NCBI GenBank assembly: GCA_036873755.1
Contig: JAVTVY010010516.1
Coordinates: forward strand, 372,001 to 436,000
Direction of reading: 5' to 3'
From: Hanleya hanleyi
Taxonomy: Eukaryota > Mollusca > Polyplacophora > Lepidopleurida > Hanleyidae
DNA: 64,000 nt
The position numbers were made by a program, and so were the translations under genes. Within the stretch, counting starts at the first letter, position 1; each line of letters begins with the position of its first letter. Shown piece by piece: positions 54,955-64,000 of the stretch. The notes under the pieces were generated by a model. It saw only the letters and a program-made list of their open reading frames with translations, did not search any database and had not been told where the DNA came from.

Positions 54955-56373
54955 ATGGCCTTTGGAAAGTATGATAGGTCACTGAGCCTACAACTTCAAG
55001 GTCTAGAGAAAGCTAATGCGTTTGATATATATCACGCATTAAAAGACACTGTTGGATCAGGACCGAAAATCCTTAAAGGTCTAGTACAGGTATCAAATAC
55101 CCTGTGGAACGTCACAGTAGCAAATGAAATTACCAAAACCCGCCTAGTGCTGGAAGGTATTCGTGTTGGAGATCAACGTGGCCATTTTGAGGAAATAGAT
55201 CCAGGGAAATTGCTAGTAAAGATGAAAGGACCATGCGATTTCCCAGATTCTGCGATCAGAAGTGCTTTTGAGTTTTATGGCGATGTTCTCTCTGTACAAA
55301 AGGAGTTCTATTCTTTCGATAGAGAGTTTGAGACAGGAGTTCGAAGAATTTGGATGTCGAAATTCAAACGTACTTCTTCTATATTAATTGGAGGTATGAG
55401 ACTTCCTGTATGGTATAACGGTCAAGTAAAAACATGTTATACTTGTGGTTCAGAAGATCACATGAACTGGAGGTGTCCTTTGAAAAATAAATGCCTGATT
55501 TGTCATCAGGAAGGACATCTTAAAAAAACCTGTCCAACAGCCAAACAGGTTTCTGGAGATACCGTAGCTAACGGCAGAAAGGGTGATTCCTCTGGTCCTC
55601 GCCCTGTTCCGCCCGCAGAAGTCCGAGGAAGACTTTCCGCCGAGGCTGTCCAGCAGAAACAACAGCAGTATATAGATTTATGGAAGACTGTAGGCTCTGA
55701 TGGCAAACCTATCAAACGTCATCAGGAGATAGTTGCCGCTTGGAGCAATGAGAAAACGTCAAACCACTACGAGCCTCTCGGTGACGAGATGGAGGTAGGT
55801 TGTAGTTCGGAAGATGAAGATGACAGTGATAGTGAGGTTTGTGATGGTGTAGAGGCCGAGCCAGGTGATCAGAAGGCAGGTGATCAGAAGTCTGATTCTG
55901 ATCAGAAGTCTGACTCTGATCAGACTGAAAGTGTTGGCAACACATTGACTCCAGACAACTTACCGGATACTGGCGGTGTGTCGGCTCCGGATACACCTGT
56001 GCAGTCTGTGAATTCCTTCGTTAATCCTATTCACTCGGGTGTCGACGTAAACTTTACACCGAATGAGGAAGTCCTGAATGAATTCACAGAAGAAGAAAGT
56101 AATCAGCAATCTTGTAGTAATGAAACTACCTCGAATCAGGAAAAGGAGAAAGAGAATTCCCTAGATAGCGAAACAGGCAAAGAGCCTAAAATAGTCGATG
56201 CTACTCCCACTCCTACCAACGATACACCCATGCTTTCTGATGAGTATCAGGAGTGTAGTGATCGTCCGTTAAAAGCCGAGACTTCCTTGAACCAAAGGTC
56301 GAAGGACTTGTTGGGACAAGAGAGAAAGAAGTTTATAAGAAAGAAAGTAAAAAAGACAAGAGAGAACAAATGA
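54955..56373 (+). CDS. LINE ORF1 Gag-like protein with two CCHC knuckles
   Basis: 472 codons from the ATG at 54955 (MAFGKYDRSLSLQLQGLEKA); an upstream in-frame start at 54934 is not an ATG and is ignored. N-terminal ~160 residues resemble a folded RNA-binding region (VSNTLWNVTVANE, GILLVKMKGPCDF-type phrasing); then two knuckles CYTCGSEDHMNWRC and CLICHQEGHLKKTC (~residues 160-195), a basic Gln-rich stretch, and a long acidic Ser/Asp/Glu half with SDQKSD repeats. It ends in a Lys-rich tail, RKKVKKTRENK. It would coat LINE RNA and accompany ORF2 protein to the target. No stop or frameshift is visible, unlike the inverted copy at 44494-46004. Confidence 0.92.
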   Translation: MAFGKYDRSLSLQLQGLEKANAFDIYHALKDTVGSGPKILKGLVQVSNTLWNVTVANEITKTRLVLEGIRVGDQRGHFEEIDPGKLLVKMKGPCDFPDSAIRSAFEFYGDVLSVQKEFYSFDREFETGVRRIWMSKFKRTSSILIGGMRLPVWYNGQVKTCYTCGSEDHMNWRCPLKNKCLICHQEGHLKKTCPTAKQVSGDTVANGRKGDSSGPRPVPPAEVRGRLSAEAVQQKQQQYIDLWKTVGSDGKPIKRHQEIVAAWSNEKTSNHYEPLGDEMEVGCSSEDEDDSDSEVCDGVEAEPGDQKAGDQKSDSDQKSDSDQTESVGNTLTPDNLPDTGGVSAPDTPVQSVNSFVNPIHSGVDVNFTPNEEVLNEFTEEESNQQSCSNETTSNQEKEKENSLDSETGKEPKIVDATPTPTNDTPMLSDEYQECSDRPLKAETSLNQRSKDLLGQERKKFIRKKVKKTRENK

Positions 56374-56491
56374 AAAATAAAAAGAAAGTTAAAAAAGAAT
56401 TACCCAAAATAAAACGTTAACATACGCTAAGTTAACCTTATATATCTTGGCTTGGGCAGTTTTGTATATGATTTCTTTGTACAGACTAAAA

Positions 56492-59400
56492 ATGGCTCAG
56501 TCACCAACTATCGTTCAGTGGAATTGCAGAGGGGTTTGCCCAAATTTAAACGAACTCCAATTATTAACTCAAGATTATGAACCATCAGCTTTTTGTCTCA
56601 ACGAGACCTTTCTGAAGAAAGCAGATAAAGATAAATTTAAATTTCGCCAATACACACCTTATCATTCCTACGCTTTAGAGGAAAATGGAAAAGCTACAGG
56701 CGGTTCTTCAATATTGGTTAAAATGGGTGTTTTACACAGTCCTGTTGATTTAGTGACAGATTTACAAGCTGTAGCAGTTCGTATTACCTTGAAATCTGTT
56801 TTCACATTATGCACAGTGTACATACCTTCTTCTGGTAGTCTCCGGCTCAATGAACTTCAAGATCTTTACGATCAGCTTCCAAAACCTTGTTTAATGATGG
56901 GTGATTTTAACGGTCGTAATATCCTCTGGGATAATGAAGACAATTGTAAAGGTAAAATTCTCGAAAATTTTATATGAAATAATTCTTTGTGTATTTTTAA
57001 TGATGGTTCTTATACACATTTGTCCTCGTCCCATGGAACCTATTCAGCATTGGATATCTCACTTTGCGACCTTCCTATTCTTGAAGAATTTTCTTGGTCT
57101 GTTCATGATGACCTTTGTGGAAGTGATCACTTTCCCACTGTCCTAAAAGCTGTTCATTCAGCTGATGACCCTCATTTCACAAGGTTTAATTTCAAGAAAG
57201 CAAACTGGCCCGAGTTTGAAAAGCTTTGTTCACAAAAACTACAATCAGTCTCCTTCGCTGATGCTTCAGATCCTATACAGCTATTCTCAGATATGTTGAT
57301 AGAAATTGCCAACCAAACCATTCCCATATCTTCAGGAGTTGCACATATTAAGAAACCTTGGTTTTAAGAAACCTTGGTTTAACGATGACTGTAAAGAAGC
57401 AAGAAAATGTAGGAAGAAGGCTGAACGATATTTTCGCCGACATCCTAATCCTGAAAATTTGAAAGATCTCCGAGTTACAAGAGCTAAAACTCGTAGAACC
57501 ATGAAACAGAATAAACGTGATTCTTGGAGAAATTATGTTTCTAAGATAAATACTCATACTCCAATAACAAAAGTTTGGAATATGATTCAAAGAATAAAAG
57601 GTAAAAGCTCCAAGTCCAGCGTTCATCATCTCAACGATGGAAATCAGGTGATTACTGACAGAGTAGAAATTGCAAATAAATTAGGAGAAACAATTGCCAA
57701 AAACTCTTCATCAGAAAATTATGTACCTAAATTTCAAAGTTTCAAAAAGAGAGAAGAGAAAAATTAAATTAAATTCACCTCCGGTAACCATGAAGGCTAT
57801 AACGCTTCGTTTACAATTGAGGAACTTCATGCTTCTCTCACAAAAGCTAACGATTCTGCTGCAGGCCCTGATAATATTCATTATCAGCTTTTGAAACATC
57901 TACCGGAATCATCTCTAGAAATCCTATTACGCATATTCAATAGACTTTGGTATAGAGAAGAATTTCCTCCGTCATGGCACACTGCCAAATTTATACCAGT
58001 ACCAAAGCCTGGTCGTGACCATACAGACCCTGGTAACTATCGTCCGATTTCACTGACTAGTTGTGTCTGCAAAACAATGGAACGCATGATAAATGATCGC
58101 CTTGTTTGGTACCTGGAAACTGAAAAGAAACTTACTGATATTCAAGCTGGTTTCCGAAAAATAGAAGTACCATTGATCATTTAGTCAGATTAGATTCGTA
58201 TGTTAAGAATGCTTTCGCCAAGAACGAACATGTGGTTTCTATCTTTTTTGATTTAGAAAAAGCCTACGATACTACATGGAAATACGGGATTCTTAAAGAT
58301 CTTCAAAAGATGGGATTAAAAGGTCGTTTACCCGTTTTTATTTCCAACTTTTTGAATGATAGACAATTCCAAATTCGTTTGGGTACAACTATGTCTGATC
58401 ATTTTGATCAAGACCAGGGTGTCCCACAGGGCAGTATTTTGTCTACTACCCTGTTTAGTATCAAGATCAACAGCTTGGCTGCAGTTCTGAATAAATCAAT
58501 TGATGGCTCACTTTTTGTAGACGATTTCAATATATCGTGTAGTGGGAAAAGTATACACAATATTGAGAGAACATTACAACTTTGTCTAAACAGAATTCAG
58601 AAATGGTGTCTAGAAAATGGTTTCAAATTCTCCAGAGCTAAGACAAATTGTATACACTTTTGCAGAAAATATTTCCAGCACGAAGATCCAGTACTTACCT
58701 TAGATGGAACTGAAATCAAAGTGGTAAAAGAGGTCAAATTTCTAGACATATTGTTTGATCAACGACTAACTTTCAAATCTCATATAAATTGCTTAAAAGC
58801 CAAATGCACGAAAGCTCTGGATTTGTTGAAAGTAGTTGCCCGCTATAAGTGGGGAGGAGATCAGCAAACTCTCCTTCATTTATATCGATCACTTGTTCGT
58901 TCCAAACTCGATTACGGTTCTATTGTTTACAACGGTGCAAGCAAGTCAAACTTGGCAAAGCTAGATCCTATTCTCCATCAAGGACTAAGACTTTGCCTCG
59001 GTGCGTTCAGAACATCACCTAAAGAAAGCTTGTATGTCGAAGCGGATGAATTTCCTTTAGAACCTCGGAGAATTAAATTATCACTGCAATATATCACAAA
59101 ACTGCGTTCGAATCTCTCAAATCCTGCATATAACTGTGTTTTCAACCCTCAGTACGCAGATCTCTTTTTAAAGAACCCCTGGATTATTCCACCTCTTGGA
59201 ATCCGTATGAAACCACACCTTGTAGCAGCTGGTATTAAAGTTAGTCCGATTTTACCTAACGAGCTCTTGCCAACTCCACCATGGCAGTTAGCCACGCCAG
59301 AAGTAGATATTTCACTGACTAAATATAAAAAGGCAGACACGAGCCAGCTCGTGTATACCCAAGAATTTGGTCTACTGAGGGAGAAATAAAGTTCACATCA

Positions 59401-60196
59401 GGCTATTTATACAGATGGTTCTAAAGATGGTGAGAGAGTAGCATGTGCTACTATCTTTAGTTCCAAAACTAAAACGTATCGACTGCCAGGTAAAAGTTCC
59501 ATATTTACTGCAGAAGCAAAAGCTCTATTATCAGCTTTAGAAGGTATTGGATCCACTAAAAGGAAAAAATATGTCATAATCTCAGATTCACTGTCATGCC
59601 TTAAAGCAATTAAAAATGGAAACTCCACTCATCCCACCATCTTGGAAATTCTACAATTATATGACACCAGATTTGATCAACAGATGGATATTGTGTTTTG
59701 TTGGGTGCCTAGTCACGTTGACATCAAAGGCAACACTGAAGCTGATAGATTGGCTAAGGCAGCTCTAGATGAAGAAGTTGACCCTGTTGGAATACCATAC
59801 AGCGATTTCAGACCATCTATCTGCGCTTATGTAAGAAAGCTGTTTCAATCTTTATGGGATACTATGGATAATAACAAACTTCACGAGTTCAAAAAAACGA
59901 TTGGTTATACTCACCTGAACAGTCATAAACGTTTCGACCAGGCCATGATTAGACGATGTAGGATCGGTCACACACGATTAACTCATGAATATTTACTAAA
60001 ACAAGAGCCGATTCCAAGGTGTATACCTTGCCATGAAAATCTCACGGTGAAACATATTCTCATAGACTGCATAGATTTTAAGACTGTAAGAGATACTTTT
60101 TATCGAGCAGCTACGCTGGAAGATCTTTTTAGCAGAGTGAAAGAGGATTGTATTTTAGGTTATTTGAGAGAGATTGGTTTGTTGTACAAATTTTAA
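56492..60196 (+). pseudogene. LINE ORF2: APE endonuclease, RT, RNase H (several breaks)
   Basis: ATG at 56492. Endonuclease: VQWNCRG (Asn), FCLNETFL (Glu), MGDFNGRN (Asp/Asn), CGSDHFPTV (SDH). RT: PDNIHYQLLKHLPE, NYRPISLTSCVCKTMERM, FDLEKAYDTTWKYG (Asp), GVPQGSILSTTLF, SLFVDDFNI (catalytic DD, ~58512). RNase H: IYTDGSKDG (Asp, ~59410), FTAEAKALLSAL (Glu), IISDSLSCLKA (Asp), GNTEADRLAKAAL (Asp). C-terminal knuckle CIPCHENLTVKHILIDC. Breaks: TGA at ~56975 where sister copies have a Ser codon, a 16-bp tandem duplication around AAGAAACCTTGGTTT (57350-57380), frameshifts near 57765 and 58160, and a stop near 59387. It nicks target DNA and copies the RNA in place; this copy is not functional without repair. 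Confidence 0.95.
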
Positions 60197-60330
60197 TGTT
60201 GGTACCTATTTTAACGCATTAGTTTACCGAGTTTTTGAATTGATTACTTAGAATTTTGTTTGATCGTCGCTATATAGCTGAAATATTGCTGAATGCGACG
60301 TTAAACCTTAATTCTCTCTCTCTCTCTCTC
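60197..60330 (+). repeat. LINE 3' UTR and CT tail
   Basis: TTAGAATTTTGTTTGATCGT, GCTATATAGCTGAAATATTG, CTGAATGCGACGTTAAACC, then CTCT repeats ending near 60325. The same tail ends the fragments at 25078, 46935 and 63800. Confidence 0.92.
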
Positions 60331-60775
60331 TCACTTTCCCATTGTTTTAAAAGCTGTTCATTCAGCTGATGACCCCCCTTTTAACAAGGTGTAATTTCGA
60401 GAAAGCAAATTGGCCAGAATTTGAAAAGCTTTGTTCACAAAAACTACAAGCAGTTTCTTTCGCTGATGTTCCAGATCTTATACAGTTATTCTCAGATATG
60501 ATGATTGAAATTGCTAACCAAACCATACCCAGTTCTTCAGGACTTGCACATATTAAAAAACATGGTTTAATCGTGACTGCAAAGAAGCAAGGAAACGTAG
60601 GGAGAAAGCTGAACGGTGTTTCCGCCGACATCCAAATTCTGAAAATATGGAAGATCTCGGAGTTGCTAGAGCTAAAGCTCGTAGAAGCGGAAAAAACAAA
60701 AACAAACATTATTCGTGGAAAAATTATGTTTCTAAGATCAATACACATACTCGCCTTGAATATTCATGATGAACA
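60331..60775 (+). pseudogene. Old LINE copy, right part (ORF2 fragment)
   Basis: Starts CACTTTCCCATTGTTTTAAA, matching 57128 of the younger copy, and encodes KANWPEFEKLCSQKLQAVSF in a broken frame. Stops near ATACACATACTCGCC (60755-60770). It continues 48933 after ~50 bp of missing sequence, showing that the younger LINE inserted into it. Confidence 0.85.
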
Positions 60776-61160
60776 CTGGGTATTGCATGCGGGCGATTGT
60801 GCATGTTCATTTCATTGGTGGATTACATGGCGTGTTTAATTTTGGCCTGTACGTCGAGAACGTTTATTTCTCAATTTTGCTATGTGCTGGATGTTGACAG
60901 TTAATTCTGGTTGGCGAGGTATTCTCTTACAGACATGAAAGACAAGGATGAGAAGATTCGACATAAAACACGTGATAATACAGAACGACCGACATGATTG
61001 AATAAATAGGACAAGGATGAGCTATGGACAGTATACATTTGCATTACACCAAGACGATAATGTATTCCAAAAACACGGATAAATTGCCACGATAAACATT
61101 CTGAATCGTACAGGGTGAAGACAATGACATGGGGAAATATGGTTTCGTTGATTAAGAAGG
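60776..61160. other. No recognisable feature
   Basis: Unique-looking sequence between LINE fragments. Confidence 0.4.
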
Positions 61161-61340
61161 ACAATGGCCATGATCAGACGATGTAGGATCGATCATACAC
61201 GATTAACTCACGAATATTTACTAAAAAGAGAGCCGGTCCCAAGGTGTATTCCATGCCACGAACATCTCACGGTGAAACATATTCTTATAGACTGTATAGA
61301 TTTTAAGATTGCAAGAGATACTTTTTATCGAGCAGGATTC
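61161..61340 (+). pseudogene. LINE ORF2 C-terminal fragment
   Basis: Encodes AMIRRCRIDHTRLTHEYLLK and CIPCHEHLTVKHILIDC, the zinc-knuckle end of ORF2, then is cut after GATACTTTTTATCGAGCAG. Confidence 0.85.
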
Positions 61341-61800
61341 ATCAATCTCTACAATCCGACCAGGACCACCGAGTTGTTCACTGTTGGATTTCTCCAACCT
61401 CACCATACAGACCTCTCGACAAAAATTATACCTATATTTAGCCGTAGGTTTGTTCCGCACACCACAAATACGGCAATTCTACAATGTGTTCTCTAGAGTC
61501 AGATTTGACCCTGAGATTCAAGAATTCACGCGTATCGTTTGTCTACGGCAGCTCTTCTTCGTACAGAGTCACTCCACGCCGTCACCGCTGCCCGGTTTCG
61601 CCACCTCTCTTGTCGGGCCTTCACATTTGCCACATTGAACCGCTGTGGCGATTAAGTGGTATTCACGGCACCACCGCGAAAAGCGTGTCCGCTCATTAGT
61701 AACGGTACGGACCAAAATCTTGTATCTGACAGGTAACACCGGCAAATCACTCGCTCCCTGCTCACTGGTTGACGCCATATCTATGTTTGGAAAGAGTAGG
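61341..61800. other. Unrecognised segment between LINE fragments
   Basis: GC-moderate sequence with overlapping frames on both strands (61309-61638, 61484-61699) and no domain I recognise. Confidence 0.4.
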
Positions 61801-62030
61801 CCCCAACGTGTATTCCATGCCACGAAGATCTCACGGTGAAACATATTCTTATAGACTATAGATTTTAAGATTGTAAGAGATACTTTTTATCGAGCACCTA
61901 CGCTGGAAGATCTTTTTAGTCGAGTAAAAGAAGATTGTATTTTAGATTATTTAAGAGGGATCGGTTTTGTATCGGTTTTAACGCATTATTTTACTGAGTT
62001 ATGAATTTGAATTCTTAGAATTTTGGGCCT
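61801..62030 (+). pseudogene. LINE ORF2 C-terminal and 3' UTR fragment
   Basis: CCCAACGTGTATTCCATGCC through GTAAGAGATACTTTTTATCG and the end of ORF2, then a partial 3' UTR ending at TTCTTAGAATTTTG. Confidence 0.8.
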
Positions 62031-63150
62031 TTTGGGTTTTCATCTGAATTTCAAAATATACATTGCTTTTACATCAATATTTAATGTACGATGATAGACG
62101 GTATGTTTATACACTCGAACGCACCAAGAAAAAACCCGGTAAAGAAAGACCAAAAACTTACCTTTACATTCAATTTTCAGGAGCTCTGAAATCCACTTCT
62201 CGTCACTTCGGTGGTTTTGTATGATCTGAACCCAAATGGCGAGTCTGGCCTATCAAACTTGTAAGATATTCTGAAAACCATTTTATATGATAGATAAGGT
62301 ACCAAGGAAAAGATGTTGGTATACTTTCCATGCAGAATTTTGCGACAAAATCGAGTCTTTCGCGTCAAAGTGAAAATTTTGCTCAAAAGCAAGATGGCCC
62401 CCAAATTCCCGACAAAAAGTTGGACGCGCGGGAACTTTTAAATGTCGATTTTAACCCTTAATCTTTAAGATATCAGATTGGTCTTTTGATATGTGATGCC
62501 CGCAACAACAGAGGTTGGATATGTGGCCTCCATGGCCTGCTGGGAATACTACTTCCGGTTATAACAGCCATTTAGAATCGCTATGTTTTCTCCGGAAGGT
62601 TGATGCTAATCGCCAATATGAGACTGCTGGCAAAGTCTAGATACACATCATCAAATATAAAAAGCCAATGCCGTCTGACATACATAACATTTTTTTATAA
62701 TTTTTACTTCATTTAATTGACAAAGTACGCTATGTTTCAATGCTACAATTTGGCCTTTCCTTTTTTGCTCTGCTGGTATTAATATCCAACCAATTCTTCT
62801 AAAATTTCAGGATATAATCGCTCTGTTAGGGTAGAATCGGGTGTGTCAAAATGGCAAACCTACATGCAATATTTCTATTTAAGTTGTTTGTTCATCTATC
62901 TACCTTTTTTCTGCTCAAAATACATGTATAATAGCCAAATTAAGCTATATATTTGGCTCTAAAGAAGCCAATTTTGCTTCAAACTGCCCCAAATTTTAGT
63001 CTAGTTTTAAATTCATTGCACAACATTCACAGTAAAAGATTTAGCTGAATTTCATATCATTTCTCTGACTCAATTTAATTTATTTATATCAACTTAAGAG
63101 GAAATGCATATTTTCAGTGCTACAATTTGGGCTTTCCTTTTTTTACTCTG
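62031..63150. other. AT-rich stretch, no recognisable gene
   Basis: Small frames only (62177-62404 minus). GCTACAATTTGG(C/G)CTTTCC TTTTTT followed by CTCTGCTGGT occurs twice (62741-62780 and 63120-63155), a short direct repeat. Confidence 0.45.
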
Positions 63151-63154
63151 CTGG

Positions 63155-63249
63155 TGTTCGTAACACAATATCCAATGCTCCAGTAATCGCACTCTGCGCT
63201 CGTAAGACAATATCCAATGCTCTACCAATATTCGCGACATCATATTTGG
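63155..63249 (+). repeat. Short repeat preceding a LINE fragment
   Basis: GTAACACAATATCCAATGCT and GTAATCGCACTCTGCGC occur here in two partial tandem copies and again at 47845-47890. Confidence 0.65.
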
Positions 63250-63800
63250 TTTCCGATTATAATCCTGTCTAGTCAAGTTGATATCAAAGCTAATACTGCT
63301 TATGTGAGAAAGCTGTTTCAACCTTTATGGAATGCTGTGGATAATAACAAACTTCATGAGTTTCAGAAAACTTTAGGATATATTCATCTGGGTGGTCAGA
63401 AACGTTTCGATCAGGCCATGATTAGACGATGTAGGATCGGCCATACACGATTAGCTCACGAATATTTACTAAAACAGGAGCCTGTCCCAAGGTGTATACC
63501 ATGCCATGAAGATCTCACGGTGAAACATATTCTCATAGACTGCATAGATTTTAAGATTGCAAGAGATACTTTTTATCGAGCAGCTACGCTGGAAGGTCTT
63601 TTTACCCGAGTAAAAGAAGATTATATTTTAGATTATTTGAGAGAGATTGGTTTGTTGTACAAATTTTAATGTTTGTATCTGTTTTAACGCATTAGTTTAC
63701 TAAGTTGTTGAATTGATTACTTAGAATTTTGTTTGATCGTCGCTATATAGCTGAAATATTGCTGAATGCGACGTTAAACCTTAATTCTCTCTCCCCCCCC
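63250..63800 (+). pseudogene. LINE 3' end: RNase H remnant, zinc knuckle and tail
   Basis: Frame 63217-63669 encodes VDIKANTAYVRKLFQPLWNA (end of RNase H with an internal deletion), AMIRRCRIGHTRLAHEYLLK, CIPCHEDLTVKHILIDC and LREIGLLYKF, then the full 3' UTR and CT tail. 5'-truncated insertion. Confidence 0.9.
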
Positions 63801-64000
63801 TACTGCCAAGGGCTGCGTGGTATTGCCAAAACGATTCACAGTTGACATTTTGCTAATAAAATTACCTGTATTCCGAGGAAAAATACTACCGGGGACCGTT
63901 CCCTGTTGGACGAAAGCAAAATTATCTGCATCACTAGAACTACATGAAGTTGGGATGGAAAAATAAGTCATATTCGTAACCATATCACCAGTCTCGTTTT
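63801..64000. other. No recognisable feature
   Basis: C-run at 63794-63800, then unique sequence; the minus frame 63774-63983 has no domain. Confidence 0.4.

Larger units (their letters stand above)
48934..60325 (+). mobile_element. Near full-length I/Nimb-like LINE, interrupted by a DNA transposon
   Basis: 5' end GAGAGATTGGGAGTCGG (shared with the inverted copy at 46781), 5' UTR 48934-49594 and 54821-54954, ORF1 54955-56373, ORF2 56492-60196, then 3' UTR and a CT-repeat tail to 60325. ORF2 has APE endonuclease, RT, RNase H and a C-terminal zinc knuckle, the I-group layout. It is inserted in an older copy of the same family (47880-48933 and 60331-60775). Confidence 0.93.

Overview
This window is eukaryotic, from an animal genome and most likely a mollusc (perhaps a gastropod). 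Evidence: an animal-type retroelement mix (I/Nimb-like LINE with RNase H, DIRS, Penelope-like, Ty3/Gypsy), long CA/TG arrays, and many LINE and SINE 3' tails of the type 'GATCGTCGCTATATAGCTGA...GCGACGTTAAA' followed by CT or CACT repeats, a type I associate with molluscs. I find no convincing host gene in 64 kb. The window is a nest of mobile elements inside a dispersed minisatellite of about 41 bp.

Layout. 1-397: minisatellite. 406-18571: a giant foldback element with perfectly matching ends (GTAGTATAGAAAACCC...), near-identical 8-bp flanks, arms built of tandem repeats (153 bp, about 175 bp, and 176-bp units each carrying two CRE palindromes), and a centre of CA/TG arrays plus a small palindrome. 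A young Ty3/Gypsy retrotransposon (7344-14170, minus strand) sits in the centre; its integrase lies upstream of its reverse transcriptase, as in Gmr1-like elements. 15904-24700: the right end of the foldback and its flank are tandemly duplicated (4397 and 4400 bp). 24700-27160: minisatellite, a LINE tail, a ~170-bp tandem array and a Penelope-like fragment. 27160-30400: a SINE with 13-bp target duplications, then a decayed Penelope-like element. 30650-32823 and 39461-40200: the minisatellite in the opposite orientation, split by a nearly complete DIRS element (32824-39460) with inverted ends, internal complementary region, RT-RNase H and tyrosine recombinase.

41668-64000: a second Penelope-like copy; an I/Nimb-like LINE in reverse orientation joined to a sense 3' tail (twin-priming structure); an old LINE copy split first by a small Penelope-like element with two 171-bp direct repeats and then by a nearly full-length LINE (48934-60325). 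That LINE is itself interrupted in its 5' UTR by a 5.2-kb DNA transposon (49595-54817) with CACTG... inverted ends, a GGA target duplication, a 21-unit 57-bp minisatellite and no visible transposase. Further LINE 3' fragments close the window.

The genes do not form a cellular pathway; each set serves its own element. Most reading frames are broken by a few stops or frameshifts. The best preserved are the Gypsy gag-pro-int-RT frame (1389 codons), LINE ORF1 (54955-56373), and the DIRS recombinase and RT-RNase H frames. All calls come from reading the sequence and translated frames by eye; boundaries marked as approximate could move by tens of bases.
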